DNA from: Pseudomonadota bacterium
Lineage (GTDB): Bacteria; Pseudomonadota; Gammaproteobacteria; Burkholderiales; Thiobacillaceae
Assembly (NCBI GenBank): GCA_030653935.1
Contig: JAURYL010000018.1
Location: forward strand, 1 to 64,000
Reading direction: 5' to 3'
Length of the DNA: 64,000 nucleotides
Shown here one piece after another: positions 62,191 through 64,000 of this stretch. The position numbers and the translations under genes are program-made. The notes below the pieces were generated by a model, which saw nothing but the letters and a program-made list of their open reading frames with translations, ran no database searches and was not told the DNA's origin. Position 1 is the first letter of the stretch, and every line of letters starts with the position of its first letter.

Positions 62191-63819
62191 ATGTCCCATC
62201 CCCTCGCCGGCCAACCCGCGCCCGCTGAATCCCTGATCGACGTAGCCGCGCTGCTCGCCGCTTATCACGATCAACCCGATGTCGCCATCGCCACCCAGCG
62301 CGTCGCCTTCGGCACCAGCGGCCATCGCGGCAGCGCCTTCAACCTGAGTTTTAACGAAGCCCATATCCTTGCCATCAGCCAGGCTGTGTGCGAATACCGC
62401 GCCGCTGCCGGTATCGACGGCCCGTTGTTTCTCGGCATGGATAGTCATGCCCTGTCCGCCCCGGCGCAGCAAAGCGCCATCGAAGTGCTGGCCGCCAATG
62501 GCGTCGATACCCGCATCCAGGCTGACGGTGGCTATACGCCCACCCCGGTGATCTCGCGCGCCATCCTGGTTCACAACGAGGTGGCCAACGCCGCGCGCGG
62601 CGACGGTCTCGTCATCACCCCTTCGCACAACCCGCCGCGCGACGGCGGCATCAAATACAACCCGCCCAACGGCGGCCCAGCCGACACCGATGTCACCGGC
62701 TGGATCGAACAGCGCGCCAACGCCCTGATGGCCGATGGCAACCGCGAGGTGAAGCGGCTGCCTTACGAGCAGGCGCTGTCATTGGTGAAACAGGAGGATT
62801 TCGCGGCGCCTTACATTGCCGACCTGGGCAACGTCATCGACTTCGCGGCAATTCGGGCCGCCAACCTGAAGATCGGCGTCGACCCCCTGGGAGGGGCGGC
62901 GGTGGCCTACTGGAAGCCGATTGCCGAGAAATATGGTCTGAACATCGAAGTGGTGAACCCGAACGTCGATCCCGCCTTCGCCTTCATGACCCTGGACCAC
63001 GACGGCAAGATCCGCATGGACTGCTCCAGCCCCTACGCCATGGCCAGCCTGGTGAAGCTGAAGGACCGTTTCGACATCGCCTGGGGCAATGACGCCGACG
63101 TTGATCGTCACGGCATCGTCACGCCTTCCATCGGCCTGATGAATCCCAACCATTACCTCGCCGTCGCCATCCATTACCTGCTTACCCATCGCCCGCAATG
63201 GCCGACTACGGCGGCGGTGGGCAAGACCCTGGTCTCCAGCGGCCTGATCGACCGTGTGGTGAACGGCCTCGGGCGCAAGTTCCTGGAAGTGCCGGTGGGC
63301 TTCAAGTGGTTCTCCGCCGGCCTGCTCGATGGTGGTTTCTGCTTTGGCGGCGAGGAATCCGCCGGTGCTTCCTTCCTGCGCCAAAACGGTAGCGCCTGGA
63401 CCACGGACAAGGACGGCATCATCCTCGGCCTGCTCGCCGCCGAGATTACCGCCGTCACCGGTGAAGACCCCGGCCGCTACTACCAGAAGCTCGCCGCCGA
63501 GCACGGCACGCCGTATTACGTGCGCATCGACGCCGCCGCCACCCCGGCGCAGAAAGCCGCGTTCAAGCAACTCACCCCGGAAAAGGTCAGCGCCGCCAGC
63601 CTCGCCGGCGAGCCGATCACCGGCAAGTTCACCCGCGCCCCCGGCAACGACGCCCCCATTGGCGGTTTGAAAGTCGCCACGGAAAACGGCTGGTTCGCCG
63701 CTCGTCCTTCCGGCACCGAGGACATCTACAAAATCTACGCGGAGAGTTTCAAGAGCGCCGAACACCTGCAAGCCATCGTCAAGGAGGCGCAAGAAATCGT
63801 CAGCGCGGCGCTGGGCTGA
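62191..63819 (+). CDS. pgm: Phosphoglucomutase
   Basis: 542 residues. [20 protein letters not shown] begins the fold, [20 protein letters not shown] carries the phosphorylated Ser, [16 protein letters not shown] the Mg-binding DxDxD-like loop, [14 protein letters not shown] the sugar-binding loop and [16 protein letters not shown] the phosphate-binding loop. This is the Pgm form of the alpha-phosphohexomutases. It interconverts glucose-6- and glucose-1-phosphate, feeding glycogen and UDP- or dTDP-sugar synthesis needed by the glycan locus upstream. Confidence 0.95.
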   Translation: MSHPLAGQPAPAESLIDVAALLAAYHDQPDVAIATQRVAFGTSGHRGSAFNLSFNEAHILAISQAVCEYRAAAGIDGPLFLGMDSHALSAPAQQSAIEVLAANGVDTRIQADGGYTPTPVISRAILVHNEVANAARGDGLVITPSHNPPRDGGIKYNPPNGGPADTDVTGWIEQRANALMADGNREVKRLPYEQALSLVKQEDFAAPYIADLGNVIDFAAIRAANLKIGVDPLGGAAVAYWKPIAEKYGLNIEVVNPNVDPAFAFMTLDHDGKIRMDCSSPYAMASLVKLKDRFDIAWGNDADVDRHGIVTPSIGLMNPNHYLAVAIHYLLTHRPQWPTTAAVGKTLVSSGLIDRVVNGLGRKFLEVPVGFKWFSAGLLDGGFCFGGEESAGASFLRQNGSAWTTDKDGIILGLLAAEITAVTGEDPGRYYQKLAAEHGTPYYVRIDAAATPAQKAAFKQLTPEKVSAASLAGEPITGKFTRAPGNDAPIGGLKVATENGWFAARPSGTEDIYKIYAESFKSAEHLQAIVKEAQEIVSAALG

Positions 63820-63839
63820 GTTCTATGCATTGATGGGCA

Positions 63840-63940
63840 CCTCGAAAAACCCCCTAATTCGTCGTTCCCGCGAATGCGGGAACCCAGTGAAATCAACACA
63901 CTAGATTCCCGCATTCGCGGGAATGACGGGTTTTTCGATG
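63840..63940. repeat. ~100-bp palindromic MITE-like element, copy D
   Basis: It reads CCTCGAAAAACCCCCTAATT at the left and GGGTTTTTCGATG at the right. Its reverse complement is nearly identical to copy A (2088-2178) and shows what the lost right end of that copy looked like. It follows pgm by 20 bp and may act as its terminator. The remaining bases to 64000 hold no gene that I can support. Confidence 0.85.
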
Positions 63941-64000
63941 CGCCCTGATGTGGCATATCACGGGCGCTCCCACGGCGGGCCATCATCATGACGGCCCGCG

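Overview
The window is GC-rich, densely coding DNA that looks like a betaproteobacterium. The evidence is the gmhA-hldE-hldD-waaF heptose block, hslR, the smpB / ratA-rnfH arrangement, yaeQ, xseA, a C4-dicarboxylate-type TRAP transporter and a large lipopolysaccharide/O-antigen locus. I cannot fix a genus from sequence alone; Rhodocyclales or Nitrosomonadales relatives are reasonable guesses.

Layout. 1-0.6 kb: the truncated start of an IS110-family transposase (minus strand) with a long noncoding leader that may hold its bridge RNA. 0.8-1.8 kb: a RES/Xre-type toxin-antitoxin pair behind two 12-bp palindromes. 1.8-9.1 kb: housekeeping genes (lipoprotein, hslR, FAD oxidoreductase, DJ-1 protein, TRAP transporter) separated by dispersed palindromic repeats. 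9.1-15.2 kb: xseA, gmhA, hldE, hldD and waaF (inner-core heptose synthesis and transfer), interrupted by a DUF4160/DUF2442 pair. 15.2-16.3 kb: two nucleotidyltransferase modules, one with a shortened HepT. 16.3-39.9 kb: one long plus-strand run of glycosyltransferases, methyltransferases, sugar-nucleotide enzymes and acyltransferases, almost all overlapping by 1-20 bases, so probably one transcription unit. Within it, 23.8-29.3 kb is visibly AT-richer and holds a foreign-looking cassette (WbqC protein, ArnC-like GT2, formyltransferase, small SMR-like transporter, two methyltransferases, a DUF1016 nuclease, WecE-type aminotransferase). 36.0-38.8 kb holds a WbpD-WbpE-WbpB set for a diacetamido-uronic acid nucleotide. 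39.9-46.1 kb (minus): a glycosyltransferase, a UPF0175/PIN pair, msbA, another glycosyltransferase and a heptosyltransferase, i.e. core assembly and export. 46.2-50.3 kb: a periplasmic binding protein, a hybrid histidine kinase and an MBL-fold hydrolase. 50.5-58.9 kb (minus): sodB, pbpC, ald, copA, mnmH, smpB. 59-64 kb: ratA-rnfH, two small exported proteins, yaeQ, an S4 protein and pgm.

The genes fit together as a cell-surface polysaccharide factory. HldE, GmhA and HldD make ADP-heptose, and WaaF and the WaaQ-like enzyme add heptoses. The WaaE-like GT2 and many GT4 enzymes extend the glycan, MsbA exports lipid A-core, and Pgm supplies glucose-1-phosphate. The AT-rich cassette, with the neighbouring WecE and polytopic GT-C-like protein, has the same enzyme classes as the Arn (aminoarabinose) pathway apart from a deformylase.

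The most unusual theme is repetitive DNA. At least six palindrome families are scattered through the window. Several copies sit inside coding frames without breaking them (waaF, pbpC, copA), and others supply the stop codon of the gene they abut (gmhA, the MBL hydrolase, mnmH, copA).
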